From assembly GCA_015493215.1 (NCBI GenBank), contig WGDP01000257.1, forward strand, positions 1 through 40,053: 40,053 nt of DNA, given 5' to 3'. The notes beneath the pieces were generated by a model. The model searched no databases and was not told where the DNA came from. It saw only the letters and a list, made by a program, of their open reading frames with translations. The position numbers and the translations under genes are program-made. The DNA comes from Bacteroidales bacterium. GTDB lineage: Bacteria; Bacteroidota; Bacteroidia; Bacteroidales; F082. This document shows, in pieces, positions 8,961 through 17,018 of the stretch (positions within the stretch are counted from its first letter, which is position 1; the number at the start of each line of letters is the position of its first letter).

Positions 8961-9296
8961 TTAAAAGCTTTCGGCGCTCTTTTTGTGCGGGTTGCGGAAA
9001 TAAATTTCTCCATTTAAAAATTCGTGAATGGCCAACAACGTGGGTTTTGGCAGCCGCTCGTAAAATTTGGCAATCTCAATTTGTTCACGATTTTCAAAAA
9101 CCTCTTCCAGGTTGTCGTTATGCGTGGCAAATTCCGAAACTTTTTGGTTTAACTCTTCTTTCAGTTCGGCGCCAATCTGGTTGGCACGTTTCGATAAAAT
9201 AGCAATGGTTTCATAAATGTTGCCCGTGTGGTCGTAAAACCGGTCCTTTTGACGGGTAACAGCAGTTGTTTCTGTTTTAATCTTTTTGTAATCCAT
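8961..9296 (-). CDS. rpoZ: DNA-directed RNA polymerase omega subunit
   Basis: A 111-residue Rpb6/omega-type protein. The diagnostic region GNIYETIAILSKRANQIGAELKEELN matches the omega core helices that wrap the beta' C-terminus. Bacteroidota omega proteins are longer and more divergent than E. coli RpoZ, and the length here fits. It sits 8 bp after bamD and 4 bp before coaBC. The rpoZ-coaBC linkage is conserved well beyond this phylum and supports the call. Confidence 0.88.
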   Translation of the reverse strand: MDYKKIKTETTAVTRQKDRFYDHTGNIYETIAILSKRANQIGAELKEELNQKVSEFATHNDNLEEVFENREQIEIAKFYERLPKPTLLAIHEFLNGEIYFRNPHKKSAESF

Positions 9297-9304
9297 CCGT
9301 TTAT

Positions 9305-10099
9305 TTATTTTAAATGTTGTTTTGCTTCTTCGTTAATGTCTTTTAATTCTTTAAGGTATTTACTATCGGGAAACAGGTATTTTAAGCTGTTGTACGACTC
9401 AACCGTTTTTTCGTAACGCTCCTTTTGTTTTGAGTAGATACTTTTTTGAGCGTACTCAAAATTGGTTTTAACCATGTAATAATAAATTTCCTCTTTGAAA
9501 TCGGTATCAGGGTAGTCGTCCAGCAAGTTTTCGAAGCTGGTATTGGCAGCCTGATAACTGCGCATCCTGTAATACAGTTTGGCAATGTTAAAGTCTTTCA
9601 ATTCAAGTTTGGCTCTCAGCTTATCCATTAATTCGTTGGCTTCGGCTACTTTAGGGCTTTTCGGATACATGTCGATAAACTGCTGCAACTCGCTTAATGC
9701 CGTATAAGTGTTGGTTTGATCAAGGCTATATACGGGCGATGAAAGGTAATTACAATAGGCACTTTGATAGGCACATTCTTCGGCTTTATCACCCCTGGGG
9801 TACATCTGTATATATTGTTTGTAGTAGTAGCTTGCTATTTGATAATCATGGGTATTGTAGTAACACTGTGCTGTAAGATAGGTGAGGTTTTCGCCCTTTT
9901 CGGTACCCCGGTAAACCGCTCTGAGGATATCAAAGAATTGTAATGCTTTATTATAATCGCCTTTTTCGTATAAATCTAATCCGGTTTCGTACTTAAGGTC
10001 GTTATTACCACTTTTTAATACTTTTTGGTAATTTTTACACCCAAAGCTAAAAACCAGTAAACCAGATAGTAACGATATGAAAAATAATTTTTTTAACAT
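9305..10099 (-). CDS. bamD: Outer membrane assembly lipoprotein BamD
   Basis: A 264-residue lipoprotein of the BAM complex that folds outer-membrane beta-barrels. The signal ends with lipobox FSFG-C21. The mature part is a string of TPR-like helix pairs (LYEKGDYNKALQFFDILR, CYYNTHDYQIASYYYKQYI and others), as in BamD/YfiO. It is the promoter-proximal gene of the operon running to recN. An exact -7 element ends only 4 nt before its ATG, so the mRNA may be leaderless (see promoter entry). Confidence 0.93.
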   Translation of the reverse strand: MLKKLFFISLLSGLLVFSFGCKNYQKVLKSGNNDLKYETGLDLYEKGDYNKALQFFDILRAVYRGTEKGENLTYLTAQCYYNTHDYQIASYYYKQYIQMYPRGDKAEECAYQSAYCNYLSSPVYSLDQTNTYTALSELQQFIDMYPKSPKVAEANELMDKLRAKLELKDFNIAKLYYRMRSYQAANTSFENLLDDYPDTDFKEEIYYYMVKTNFEYAQKSIYSKQKERYEKTVESYNSLKYLFPDSKYLKELKDINEEAKQHLK

Positions 10100-10103
10100 T
10101 GCG

Positions 10104-10111
10104 CAAAAGTA
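10104..10111 (-). promoter_or_regulatory. -7 promoter element for the bamD operon
   Basis: On the minus strand this reads TACTTTTG, an exact TAnnTTTG. The bamD ATG (10099) follows after only 4 nt. The -33 region is weak (TTTA, not TTTG). If used, transcription would start at or next to the start codon. Confidence 0.5.
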
Positions 10112-10370
10112 ATATAAATAATTGAACCATAAACGTAAAAATTTGAAGATTCTTATGTGGGATGACGGATGTTAACATCCCTTAACAGGATGGGTAAGAA
10201 ACAGGGTAAAAGGTAGCGCCGGTTTGCTTTTGTTAGTTATAGGCTGTTTTTAGCGAGGAATTTTTTTTGATTGCTGTGCTTTGATGGATATGAATATCAA
10301 TAGCCTGTATTATACCATAAACTCCTCCGGTTGGTCTCGAAGATCGAAAGTAATATTCTTTTACAATCGC

Positions 10371-10415
10371 TAAATTAACGCTAATTTTTCGGATATATCC
10401 GGTAAATTAACGCTA
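10371..10415. repeat. 13-bp direct repeats flanking a 12-bp palindrome
   Basis: TAAATTAACGCTA occurs at 10371-10383 and again at 10403-10415, 32 bp apart start to start. The perfect palindrome CGGATATATCCG (10390-10401) lies between them. The spacing is about three helical turns, so both copies would face the same side of DNA, as for a dimeric regulator. The function is unknown. Confidence 0.6.
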
Positions 10416-10559
10416 TTTTTTATCATTGTTCCAATGGTTATGGTTCAGATAACTATTGGAATAATGCCTGTTTGTTCGGACAGGCAGGAATGATGCGGTT
10501 TATGATTTTACCTCCGAAAATCGTTGTTAACAACCCGTCAGTACCGCATTGCATTTAGA

Positions 10560-10590
10560 TTTGTTCAATAAATTAAAATCAATACATTTG
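10560..10590 (+). promoter_or_regulatory. Consensus Bacteroidota promoter for the alpha-oxoamine synthase gene
   Basis: TTTG (10560-10563), a 19-nt spacer, then TACATTTG (10583-10590) match the TTTG-N19-TAnnTTTG consensus without error. The ATG is at 10619, giving a leader of about 25 nt. Confidence 0.8.
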
Positions 10591-10618
10591 CAGCTCAAAA
10601 TTTTAATTAATATGTAAC

Positions 10619-11878
10619 ATGGATATATTTGATAAATGTGTTGTAAACATGGGGCCGTTGGGCAAATATGCCAAAGGTGCCGAAGGATATTTTATGTTTC
10701 CCAAGTTGGAAGGGCCGCTAAGCAACCGGATGATGTTTAACGGAAAGGAACGGTTGATTTGGAGCTTGAATAACTATCTCGGGCTTGGTAATCATCCTGA
10801 TGTCAGAGAAGCCGATGCTAAAGCTGCAGCAGAGTGGGGGATGGCTTATCCCATGGGCGCACGCATGATGTCGGGTCACACCAAATATCATGAACAGTTG
10901 GAAAACGAATTGGCAGCCTTTGAAAAAAAGGAAGCAGCCTATTTGCTTAATTACGGTTACCAGGGGATGGTTTCTATTATCCATTCGCTGGTGGGACGCA
11001 ATGATGTTATAGTTTACGACTCGGAAGCCCATGCCTGTATTATCGATGGGATGAGGCTGAGTTTTGGAAAACGTTTTGTTTATCCTCATAACGATATGGC
11101 CAAACTCGAAAAAGAGTTGGGCAGAGCAACAAAACTTGCCGAAAAGCAAGGTGGTGGCATTTTAGTTATCACCGAAGGGGTTTATGGCATGTCGGGCGAT
11201 TTGGGTAAACTTGATGAGATTGTAAAGCTTAAGGAAAAATATAATTTCAGACTCTTTATTGATGATGCACATGGATTTGGAACCATGGGGCCAACAGGTG
11301 CCGGTACCAGCGAGTTTTTTGGCGTAATGGATGAGGTTGATCTCTATTTCGGAACCTTTGCCAAGTCGATGGCCGGCATTGGCGGTTTTGTGGCCGGTAA
11401 AAAAGAGGTCATCAAATATTTGCAATACAACATGCGTTCGCAAATATATGCCAAGTCGTTGCCCATGCCCATGGTTATGGGGGCGTTAAAAAGATTGCAA
11501 ATGCTCCGTGAAGAATCCGAACACCGCGAAAAACTCTGGTCTATTGTAAATGCATTACAAAACGGCTTGCGCGATTCAGGATTCAATATTGGCAATACTC
11601 AGTCGCCTGTTACTCCGGTAATGATGGAAGGTGGCGATGCCGAAGCCATTGGAGTTACTTACGATTTAAGAGAAGAATACAATATATTTTGCTCCATTGT
11701 TATCTATCCGGTTGTTCCCAAAGGGGTTATTTTATTGCGACTTATCCCTACAGCCATGCACACACTGGAGGATGTTGAATATACATTAAACGCCTTTAAA
11801 GCTGTTCAGAAAAAGTTGGATGATGGTACCTATGCCAAACTCGACCCCGAAAAGGTTTTTGATAAAATTCAGTTTTAA
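10619..11878 (+). CDS. Alpha-oxoamine synthase, probable serine palmitoyltransferase-type enzyme
   Basis: A 419-residue PLP-dependent enzyme of fold type I. Family features include the N-terminal substrate segment WSLNNYLGLGNHP, ARMMSGHTKYHEQLE, the PLP-ring region YDSEAHACIIDG, IDDAHGFGTMG, and the Schiff-base lysine K249 in TFAKSMAGIGG. This set belongs to the group with serine palmitoyltransferase, KBL, ALAS and BioF. No coaBC-like or biotin genes are adjacent. In Bacteroidota such genes usually start sphingolipid synthesis (Ser + acyl-CoA/ACP) or the related sulfonolipid pathway (cysteate + acyl). The sequence alone does not separate these two. It has its own strong promoter and a terminator just after the stop. 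Confidence 0.8.
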   Translation: MDIFDKCVVNMGPLGKYAKGAEGYFMFPKLEGPLSNRMMFNGKERLIWSLNNYLGLGNHPDVREADAKAAAEWGMAYPMGARMMSGHTKYHEQLENELAAFEKKEAAYLLNYGYQGMVSIIHSLVGRNDVIVYDSEAHACIIDGMRLSFGKRFVYPHNDMAKLEKELGRATKLAEKQGGGILVITEGVYGMSGDLGKLDEIVKLKEKYNFRLFIDDAHGFGTMGPTGAGTSEFFGVMDEVDLYFGTFAKSMAGIGGFVAGKKEVIKYLQYNMRSQIYAKSLPMPMVMGALKRLQMLREESEHREKLWSIVNALQNGLRDSGFNIGNTQSPVTPVMMEGGDAEAIGVTYDLREEYNIFCSIVIYPVVPKGVILLRLIPTAMHTLEDVEYTLNAFKAVQKKLDDGTYAKLDPEKVFDKIQF

Positions 11879-11890
11879 ACTTTAGAAGTT

Positions 11891-11922
11891 AAAAACGGTT
11901 TGATAAGTTCAGACCGTTTTTT
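11891..11922 (+). terminator. Intrinsic terminator after the alpha-oxoamine synthase gene
   Basis: AAAAACGGT (11891-11899) pairs with ACCGTTTTT (11913-11921), followed by more T residues. It begins 13 bp after the stop. Its T-tract merges with the -7 element of the next gene. Confidence 0.75.
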
Positions 11923-11930
11923 TATTTTTG
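11899..11930 (+). promoter_or_regulatory. Promoter embedded in the preceding terminator
   Basis: TTTG (11899-11902), a 20-nt spacer and TATTTTTG (11923-11930) form a near-consensus promoter. Its -33 box lies in the terminator stem and its -7 box in the T-tract. The ATG of the next gene (11935) follows after 4 nt, so the transcript would be essentially leaderless. Confidence 0.6.
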
Positions 11931-11934
11931 TCCA

Positions 11935-12789
11935 ATGGATAGTAAAGAGAAAAAGAAACTCCAACAACAGCGGCTTCTTTCAAAGCGGAATTTTTGGGTA
12001 ATAGCTACCAACTCTACTTCGGCTTTTGTGTTGGCATTTCTGTTTATTTTTTATGTCAACCATTTTACTACCCTGCTTACTGCCGGTATGTTTGGCTATG
12101 ATGTCAGCTTTAACTATTACGTTATTTTTTACCATATTGAACCTTACCAGTGGACCCACGATTCGGTTAAATTAATGTATAGTGCAGGCCCCATTTTGAT
12201 TTTACTGGTGGGAATAATTTCGCTGATTGCCTTTTATTCAATGGTTGAAGAGGTTGCCAGAGCTAAAATATTTTTTGTCTGGCTTACCTTTTTATCGTTT
12301 AATTACTTTTTTGGTGGTTTGTTGTTGGGAAACCTTTTTACAAAAGGGGTAGGGCATGTGTTTAACTGGATGTACCTGAATAGTACCGAAAAAATGATTG
12401 TAGCCCTAATAGGCTTTTTCGGGTTGATAGGAACCGCTTTTTTAATGGCCAAACCCATCGCCATTTCTGCCAACTCATATTATAAAGAATTTAACCCCAG
12501 GCTGTTTCCGTTTTTTTTCACCTCACAAATTATTGTTCCTTTTCTTATTGGAACTGTTTTGGTGGAGCTTTATTTTCTGCCTAATCCCAATTTTCAGGTC
12601 ATGTGGTTTTGGGCTCCCATGATTGTGCTGCTGTTGCTTATCTATAAGGTGCTTGATTCAGCCGACAACCTCTATTTTGATGAAGAAGACAGATACGTGC
12701 TGATATCAAAAGGAATGACCATTACTGCGGCAGCGGTATATATCGGCTTGCGCGTTATTCTGTCCCATGAGTTCTATATTAATTGGTGA
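11935..12789 (+). CDS. Multi-pass membrane protein of unknown function
   Basis: A 284-residue protein not recognised as a known family. A basic N-terminal tail (KEKKKLQQQRLLSKR) is followed by about seven hydrophobic spans, for example SAFVLAFLFIFYVNHF, AGPILILLVGIISLIAFYS and MIVALIGFFGLIGTAFLMA. The loop between spans 1 and 2 is aromatic-rich. No HExxH, Walker or transporter signature is visible. No alternative ATG lies near the start, so 11935 is the only sensible start even though it sits 4 nt after a -7 element. It follows the sphingolipid-type enzyme in the same direction and could serve the membrane-lipid pathway, but only proximity suggests that. It is convergent with the M14 gene, 1 bp between stops. 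Confidence 0.75.
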   Translation: MDSKEKKKLQQQRLLSKRNFWVIATNSTSAFVLAFLFIFYVNHFTTLLTAGMFGYDVSFNYYVIFYHIEPYQWTHDSVKLMYSAGPILILLVGIISLIAFYSMVEEVARAKIFFVWLTFLSFNYFFGGLLLGNLFTKGVGHVFNWMYLNSTEKMIVALIGFFGLIGTAFLMAKPIAISANSYYKEFNPRLFPFFFTSQIIVPFLIGTVLVELYFLPNPNFQVMWFWAPMIVLLLLIYKVLDSADNLYFDEEDRYVLISKGMTITAAAVYIGLRVILSHEFYINW

Positions 12790-12790
12790 G

Positions 12791-15109
12791 TTATTGAATC
12801 GCCAGTTTTTTTATTACAAAACCTTTACTCATGTTAATTTTTACGAAATAGATACCTTGTGGCACGGCTTCAATATTCATTAACACATGTTTACCGGTAG
12901 CTTTAATTGCAATGGACTGCTTCTGTCCGGAAATATCAAACAACTCAACACTTATAACAGGTTTACTGCTTTCGATGGCAATGTAATTATTGGCGGGATT
13001 AGGGTGAATAGAAACTGTTGGGTTGTCGTTTTCGGCAATTCCAACGCCGGTATCACAACTAAGTACTGCTTTCCAACCTGAATGAGTTACCATCCCATCG
13101 GAGTGAAATTTAAAGGTTAAAGCGCCTTCGTTATTGGTGGCAGTTATTTTGCCGGGGCTGTCAGTGCCGCAATAAGTCCCAATTGGCGTTGCACTGGTTG
13201 AGCTGCCATTGTATATTTCAAGGTAATCGTAGTTGCAGCTGTACTCGGGTTCCACATCAAAAGCGGTAAAGTCGGCCACCAATTTGGCGTTGTTTGTATC
13301 CGGAAAAAAGGTCATTACATAGTCTTCATCATTGCTGTAATCAGCATCAGCGCCACCTGAATCATAAAAATTGCCGCTACATACTGTGAACGAACCGTTT
13401 TGCATGTTATAATTTTCCGATACGCTGATGTAGTTTTCTTTGGTAAGCTGACTTTGTGCTCCGCTGGAGTCGGTTACGGTAAGGGTAACATCAAATTGCC
13501 CAAGTTGGTTATAAACAATGCCCTGTGGGTTTTGTTCCGATGAAGAAGCAGGCTCTCCTCCCGGAAAACTCCAACTCCACGAAACAATGCTGTCACCATA
13601 GGAGCTGTCGAAAAAGTTTACCGAATCACCACTGCTAATGGCTGTATCGCTGGCATAAAAGTCTGCCAACACAGGGCCGGCAGGCTGAAGCTGAACATCC
13701 AACACCGTTGCCTGCCTGTCGGTTACCGAAACAGTAATGGTTTGGTCGTTGTACCCAAAGGCTGAAAAAGTTATATCATAGGTTCCTGCCTTAAGCATAC
13801 GATGGTAATTACCCACAGGAAGTGAAGAATAAACTTCCGAATTATCAATATCGTGCCCCTCAATAAAAACCTTTGCCTGTACTGGCGCGCCTGATACACT
13901 ATTGGTAATTACACCTCGTACACCATAAGTGGATTCTTTCATATAATTTAAAAAAGAACGGTAATCATAATCCCAAAAATCAGGCAGTTGCGATGCGGGA
14001 GGCGTTTTGTCATCTGATAATTCCAATGTAAACTCCCTGCAATGTTTAAAATAGTTCATATAATCCTGTCTACCGCCGGTGATGCTGTACCAGGCATATC
14101 CATTGGTAACGCCGTTGTTTAAAGTCGTAAAATAATTTGCCGGAGCGTATTGATGGATGGTGTCGGCAAATTCGCGCGAAACAAAATACCACCAGTCGTT
14201 GTCGGCTGTAAGTCGCGACCAGGTGTCCCAGGGGTAGTTGGCCACTTCGGCGCCACCATGCAGGTTTGCTGACATAACAATGTTGTGTTCGTCAGCAAAA
14301 TTCATAAACGCAACGGTTTCATCCTGATAGATATTGCCATCGGGATGAGAGCCGGCTTCCGGATCGGGATAGTTTCGGTTTAAATCAACATTGTTGGCGT
14401 TTGTACGGGTAGCTCCATAAACGGTATTGTTGCCGCCATGATAAGTGCCGTCAGGGTTGGCCAACGGGTTTATCCAAATGTCAATACTGTCAACCATATT
14501 GGTAACTTCCGGAATAACACCATAATTTGAAAGGAGGTAATCAATTAAGTGCAACATCAGCACATATCCGGTAACTTCGTCGCCATGCATGGTCGAAGTG
14601 TACAGAAACTGAGGCTCGTTTTGTGCGGTTGTCAAGTCGTTGTTAATGTGGATAAACAGCAACTCTCTGCCGCTTTCCAGTGTGTCGATACTAATATACT
14701 CGCACAACGACGGATAATCGGTGGCAAACTGTTGCATCATACTTACATAGCCTTCGTAAGTGGGGTAGAAATCCCAGTCGGTAATTTCCCTGATGTTGAT
14801 ATTGCTCAGCATTTTAGGCTGCCGCAACATGGAGGGAGGAGTGAGCACTTTATAGGTAAGGCCGGTTGTTAAAAACTTATCAAACTGAGCCTTGTTGGCA
14901 TAAGCGATAATATGATTGTTTTCAATTTTATCCACATAAATTAGCTTCCCGACTTTTTGTAAATCAACCGGTAGATTTTTTGTTGGAATGGTAAAATAAA
15001 CTTCGCCGCGATTATTTAAATAGTCGAAAGCTTTGTTTTTTTCGCTTTGCTGTCCAAAACCTGACAGGGAAAAAACAATAAAAAAAGCAACAATAAAAAA
15101 CCGTTTCAT
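12791..15109 (-). CDS. Secreted M14 zinc carboxypeptidase with PKD, CUB-like and T9SS sorting domains
   Basis: A 772-residue exported metallopeptidase. A signal peptide (residues 1-20) precedes an M14 domain with zinc ligands H175 and E178 (MHGDE) and H284 (NLHGG), and catalytic E363 in FTLELSDD. A carboxypeptidase regulatory-like beta-sandwich (about 390-470), a PKD domain (about 475-560, SWSWSFPGGEP) and a CUB-like domain (about 575-680) follow. The end is a type A T9SS sorting domain: IHPNPANNYIAI, then VELFDISGQ, then GIYFVKI and a basic end. It is therefore predicted to reach the cell surface or medium through T9SS. It starts 15 bp after dapA and may be cotranscribed with it. Confidence 0.93.
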   Translation of the reverse strand: MKRFFIVAFFIVFSLSGFGQQSEKNKAFDYLNNRGEVYFTIPTKNLPVDLQKVGKLIYVDKIENNHIIAYANKAQFDKFLTTGLTYKVLTPPSMLRQPKMLSNINIREITDWDFYPTYEGYVSMMQQFATDYPSLCEYISIDTLESGRELLFIHINNDLTTAQNEPQFLYTSTMHGDEVTGYVLMLHLIDYLLSNYGVIPEVTNMVDSIDIWINPLANPDGTYHGGNNTVYGATRTNANNVDLNRNYPDPEAGSHPDGNIYQDETVAFMNFADEHNIVMSANLHGGAEVANYPWDTWSRLTADNDWWYFVSREFADTIHQYAPANYFTTLNNGVTNGYAWYSITGGRQDYMNYFKHCREFTLELSDDKTPPASQLPDFWDYDYRSFLNYMKESTYGVRGVITNSVSGAPVQAKVFIEGHDIDNSEVYSSLPVGNYHRMLKAGTYDITFSAFGYNDQTITVSVTDRQATVLDVQLQPAGPVLADFYASDTAISSGDSVNFFDSSYGDSIVSWSWSFPGGEPASSSEQNPQGIVYNQLGQFDVTLTVTDSSGAQSQLTKENYISVSENYNMQNGSFTVCSGNFYDSGGADADYSNDEDYVMTFFPDTNNAKLVADFTAFDVEPEYSCNYDYLEIYNGSSTSATPIGTYCGTDSPGKITATNNEGALTFKFHSDGMVTHSGWKAVLSCDTGVGIAENDNPTVSIHPNPANNYIAIESSKPVISVELFDISGQKQSIAIKATGKHVLMNIEAVPQGIYFVKINMSKGFVIKKLAIQ

Positions 15110-15124
15110 TTGTAATGGGTTATT

Positions 15125-16003
15125 TTAATATGCGGAAATAATTTTTTGCAACTGAACCTGAAGCGCTTTGTTAATTTTTACCATGGGTAGCCGCAGGTTG
15201 TTTTTTGCCAGCTCCATCATGCTTAAAGCAGCTTTTATACCGGCCGGATTGCCGTCGGCAAAAATGGCATCAATAAACTCAAGCAGCGAAAAATGAATTT
15301 TCAGAGCTGCATCATAATTTTTGGCCTTTAGCAATCGAACCATATCGGAATATTGTTTTGGATAACCCATGGCAGCCACCGAAATAACACCATCGGCACC
15401 CATGGCCATCATGGGATAGGTAAGTGCATCATCACCCGAAAAAACCTTAAACCCTTTTGGCCTGTCGCGCAATAGTTTCATTATTTGCTCCATATTGCCC
15501 GAAGCTTCTTTAACACCCATAATGTTTTTAAACTCCTTTGCAAGCCTTACGGTTGTTTCAGCTGAAATGGTTGAACAGGTTCGTCCGGGAACATTATATA
15601 GAATGACCGGAACCGGGCTGGCACCGGCTATCAGTTTAAAATGGTTGTATATGCCTTTTTGATTGGGCTTATTATAATAAGGTGCTACCGATAAAATAGC
15701 GTCGATGCCGTCAAAGTCCTGACCTTTAATATAGTCAACAATGGCGTGGGTGTTGTTGCCACCGCATCCCAGCACAATGGGAACGCGTCCGTTAACAGTT
15801 TCTTTTATAAAATTTACCACTGCATACTTTTCGTCCATGCTGAGGGTAGCCGCTTCGCTGGTGGTTCCCAAGGCCACAATAAAATCAACGCCGCCGCCAA
15901 TGATGTGTTCAATTATTTTTTCCAGCGATGTAAAATCCACTGTGCCATAATTATGGAAAGGGGTTACAATAGCAACTCCGGTTCCGTCGATGCCTGTTTT
16001 CAT
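15125..16003 (-). CDS. dapA: 4-hydroxy-tetrahydrodipicolinate synthase
   Basis: A 292-residue class I aldolase that condenses pyruvate with aspartate semialdehyde in lysine and diaminopimelate synthesis. The Schiff-base lysine K165 lies in IMGVKEASGN, the catalytic Tyr136 in YNVPGRT, and the Thr pair in GTTSEAATL (47-48). The length is standard. It is divergent from the metallo-hydrolase gene. Paralogues acting on N-acetylneuraminate or keto-deoxy sugars share the fold, but GTTSEAATL and YNVPGRT favour DapA. Confidence 0.95.
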   Translation of the reverse strand: MKTGIDGTGVAIVTPFHNYGTVDFTSLEKIIEHIIGGGVDFIVALGTTSEAATLSMDEKYAVVNFIKETVNGRVPIVLGCGGNNTHAIVDYIKGQDFDGIDAILSVAPYYNKPNQKGIYNHFKLIAGASPVPVILYNVPGRTCSTISAETTVRLAKEFKNIMGVKEASGNMEQIMKLLRDRPKGFKVFSGDDALTYPMMAMGADGVISVAAMGYPKQYSDMVRLLKAKNYDAALKIHFSLLEFIDAIFADGNPAGIKAALSMMELAKNNLRLPMVKINKALQVQLQKIISAY

Positions 16004-16073
16004 AAGTGTTGTTTTTTCAAAAAGGAGATGGTAAAATTAAGAAAATAATAATTTAAAAAGTCGTTTATTGAAT

Positions 16074-16081
16074 TACCTTTG
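16074..16081 (+). promoter_or_regulatory. -7 element upstream of the metallo-hydrolase gene
   Basis: TACCTTTG matches TAnnTTTG exactly and ends 28 nt before the ATG at 16110. No good TTTG box is seen 19 nt upstream. The 9-mer TTACCTTTG recurs at 16951-16959 before the next gene. Confidence 0.4.
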
Positions 16082-16109
16082 ACAAATCATTTTATTATTT
16101 TGTTATTAA

Positions 16110-16871
16110 ATGAAAATCACCTTCTTAGGAACCGGTACATCGCAAGGTATTCCTGTTGTGGCATGCCCGTGCGATGTTTGTGCAAGCACTGATGCAAAAG
16201 ATAAGCGTTTGCGAACCTCTGTTTTAGTTGAGACTGATGGTCAATATTTTACAATTGATGCAGGTCCTGATTTTAGGTATCAAATGCTGCGAGAAAAGGT
16301 TAAACACCTTGATGCCATATTAATAACACACAGTCATAAAGATCATATTGGCGGGCTTGACGATGTGAGATCGTTTAATTATTTGCAGAAAAAAGCCATG
16401 GATATTTATGTGGCACCTTCGCACCAGAAGGAGATAATACGCGAATATTCGTATGCATTTCAGGAAAACCCCTATCCGGGTGTACCCGCCTTTAACTTAA
16501 TTGATATTGGTGAATCGCCCTTTTATGTGGGCAATGTAAAAATAGAACCGTTGCCCGTTTTACATCTGAGAATGGAAGTAACAGGCTTTCGAATAGGCGA
16601 TTTTGCCTATATAACCGATACAAATTATATTCCGGGTCATGTGTTGGCTCAACTGCTCGATTGTAAAGTTATTGTGCTCAATGCCCTGCGGAAGCGAAAA
16701 CATCTGTCGCATTACAACCTTGGCGAAGCGGTTAGGGTGTTAAAATTTTTACGTCCCGAAAAGGCATATATTACACATATCAGTCATCTGATGGGATTTG
16801 ATAAAACGGTTAATAAAGAACTCCCCGGTTTCATTGAGCTTGCTTACGACGGACTTGTGATTAATGTGTAA
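16110..16871 (+). CDS. MBL-fold metallo-hydrolase, PhnP-like
   Basis: A 253-residue metallo-beta-lactamase-fold enzyme. It opens with GTGTSQGIPV, typical of the PhnP/RNase Z-like branch, and has the dinuclear metal motif H74-S-H76-K-D78-H79. ITDTNYIPG supplies the bridging Asp, and HISHLMG supplies the last His. The cysteine cluster CPCDVC (residues 19-24) resembles the structural zinc loop of PhnP. In that subgroup the substrates are cyclic phosphodiesters such as phosphoribosyl 1,2-cyclic phosphate. No phn genes are present here, so the actual substrate is open. Confidence 0.85.
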   Translation: MKITFLGTGTSQGIPVVACPCDVCASTDAKDKRLRTSVLVETDGQYFTIDAGPDFRYQMLREKVKHLDAILITHSHKDHIGGLDDVRSFNYLQKKAMDIYVAPSHQKEIIREYSYAFQENPYPGVPAFNLIDIGESPFYVGNVKIEPLPVLHLRMEVTGFRIGDFAYITDTNYIPGHVLAQLLDCKVIVLNALRKRKHLSHYNLGEAVRVLKFLRPEKAYITHISHLMGFDKTVNKELPGFIELAYDGLVINV

Positions 16872-16951
16872 ATGAGTTTGGTTTATAAAGTTTTTTTGAT
16901 GCTAAATATTTTAAGTTTCGCAACCCCTATCTGCATATTGTAAATCATGCT

Positions 16952-16959
16952 TACCTTTG
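16952..16959 (+). promoter_or_regulatory. -7 element upstream of the GT39 gene
   Basis: TACCTTTG matches TAnnTTTG. The -33 region is poor. It predicts a leader of about 55 nt before 17019. Confidence 0.35.
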
Positions 16960-17018
16960 TCCGACTTATAAAGTTATTAACCGAAACTTTTTCAATCAAA
17001 CATTAAAAAGAATGTAAA

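Larger units (their letters stand above)
10112..10618. other. Long intergenic region between bamD and the alpha-oxoamine synthase gene
   Basis: About 500 bp between divergent genes, with no convincing reading frame. It contains a perfect 14-bp palindrome GGATGTTAACATCC (10167-10180), a 13-bp direct repeat flanking a 12-bp palindrome (10371-10415), and a near-ideal rightward promoter at its right end (10560-10590). It is unusually long for a promoter region in this otherwise compact window. Confidence 0.6.
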
